A stretch of DNA of 15,880 nucleotides, taken from positions 1 to 15,880 of the forward strand of contig JAOACM010000038.1 in assembly GCA_026417845.1 (NCBI GenBank), given 5' to 3'. The notes under the pieces were generated by a model, which saw only the letters and a list, made by a program, of their open reading frames with translations, was not told the origin of the DNA and made no database searches. Positions 15,578-15,880 of the stretch are shown in pieces; within the stretch, counting starts at the first letter, position 1; each line of letters opens with the position of its first letter. The stretch comes from Planctomycetota bacterium. GTDB lineage: Bacteria > Planctomycetota > SZUA-567 > H5-PLA8 > CALKMO01. The translations under genes and the position numbers were made by a program.

Positions 15578-15880
15578 TTACGGCATGACTCCTTCCTTGT
15601 TGGTGTCCCTTGCCACGCTTATCCTGTTCGGTCTGCCGGGGTCCAGCGTCACTACGAAGCGCCGATCGTCAACCGCCTTGTGGAAGGTCACGATCTCCGA
15701 CCGCCCCGGGACGTAACAATCCACCGGGTGGAATTCGAAGCGCTGCTGCCATATGATGGTGACCGTCAGCTTCCCATCTTTCGGCTTGGCGTTGCGCGAG
15801 TCCGGATCGAGAGACATCGTGACGTATCCGGCTATGGCGCTGTAGTCCAGCTCCCACGATTTCCCATCCGCGTCTTTTAT
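15578..15880 (-). CDS. C-terminal fragment of an unrecognised protein
   Basis: An open minus-strand frame enters from the right edge and ends at TAA (15578-15580), giving the last 100 residues of a longer protein whose N-terminus is outside the window. The visible part reads as alternating strands: SWELDYSAIAGYVTMSLD, KLTVTIIWQQRFEFHPVD, SEIVTFHKAVDDRRFVVTLD and RISVARDTNKEG. This suggests a beta-sandwich or similar all-beta domain. An internal ATG at 15817 exists, but the frame is open through to base 15880 with protein-like sequence, so it is probably not the start. No family is recognised. It has the same orientation as the 577-residue gene, 644 bases upstream of it. Confidence 0.6.
   Translation of the reverse strand: MKDADGKSWELDYSAIAGYVTMSLDPDSRNAKPKDGKLTVTIIWQQRFEFHPVDCYVPGRSEIVTFHKAVDDRRFVVTLDPGRPNRISVARDTNKEGVMP

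Overview
The window is about 15.9 kb of GC-rich bacterial chromosome. It looks like the end of a metagenomic or draft contig, because bases 1-19 are an untrimmed Nextera transposase adapter. The organism cannot be named from the sequence alone. A secreted protein combining TPR helices with PQQ-type propeller repeats, a secreted SGNH-like protein, and GC-rich genes with Ala/Gly/Arg-rich insertions suggest an uncultured high-GC bacterium, possibly of the Planctomycetota/PVC type. That is an inference of low certainty. I see no phage, IS element, CRISPR array, tRNA or rRNA.

Layout: (1) 20-2580, minus strand: a secreted TPR plus PQQ-propeller protein whose C-terminus runs off the contig. (2) 2581-3455: a divergent intergenic stretch with no convincing gene. 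(3) 3456-4916, plus: tRNA methylthiotransferase MtaB with an unusual cysteine-bearing insertion. (4) 4917-5210: a spacer bounded by imperfect 24-bp direct repeats. (5) 5211-10247, plus: a tightly packed polysaccharide operon of Wzx-type flippase, GT2, GT4 and a second GT4-like enzyme. The last two junctions are 4-base stop/start overlaps. (6) 10460-13216, plus: cysteinyl-tRNA synthetase followed 3 bases later by an M16-family protein that has lost the zinc-binding motif. (7) 13200-14933, minus: a large unrecognised secreted or lipid-anchored protein with a degenerate SGNH-like C-terminus, overlapping the M16 gene tail to tail. (8) 14934-15577: a structured, palindrome-rich intergenic stretch. 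(9) 15578-15880, minus: the C-terminus of an unrecognised protein entering from the right edge.

The four central genes probably build and export a surface glycan: the glycosyltransferases assemble a lipid-linked oligosaccharide and the flippase moves it across the inner membrane. mtaB and cysS are translation housekeeping genes. The secreted proteins at both ends belong to the cell envelope. GC content falls sharply inside the 3' half of the flippase gene and through the GT2 gene, and again in the middle of mtaB, which suggests a mosaic history.

No wholly new system is evident. The points most worth a second look are the catalytically dead M16 protein, the extra cysteines in MtaB, the repeat pair around the 4934-5186 spacer, and the palindrome cluster upstream of the 577-residue protein.
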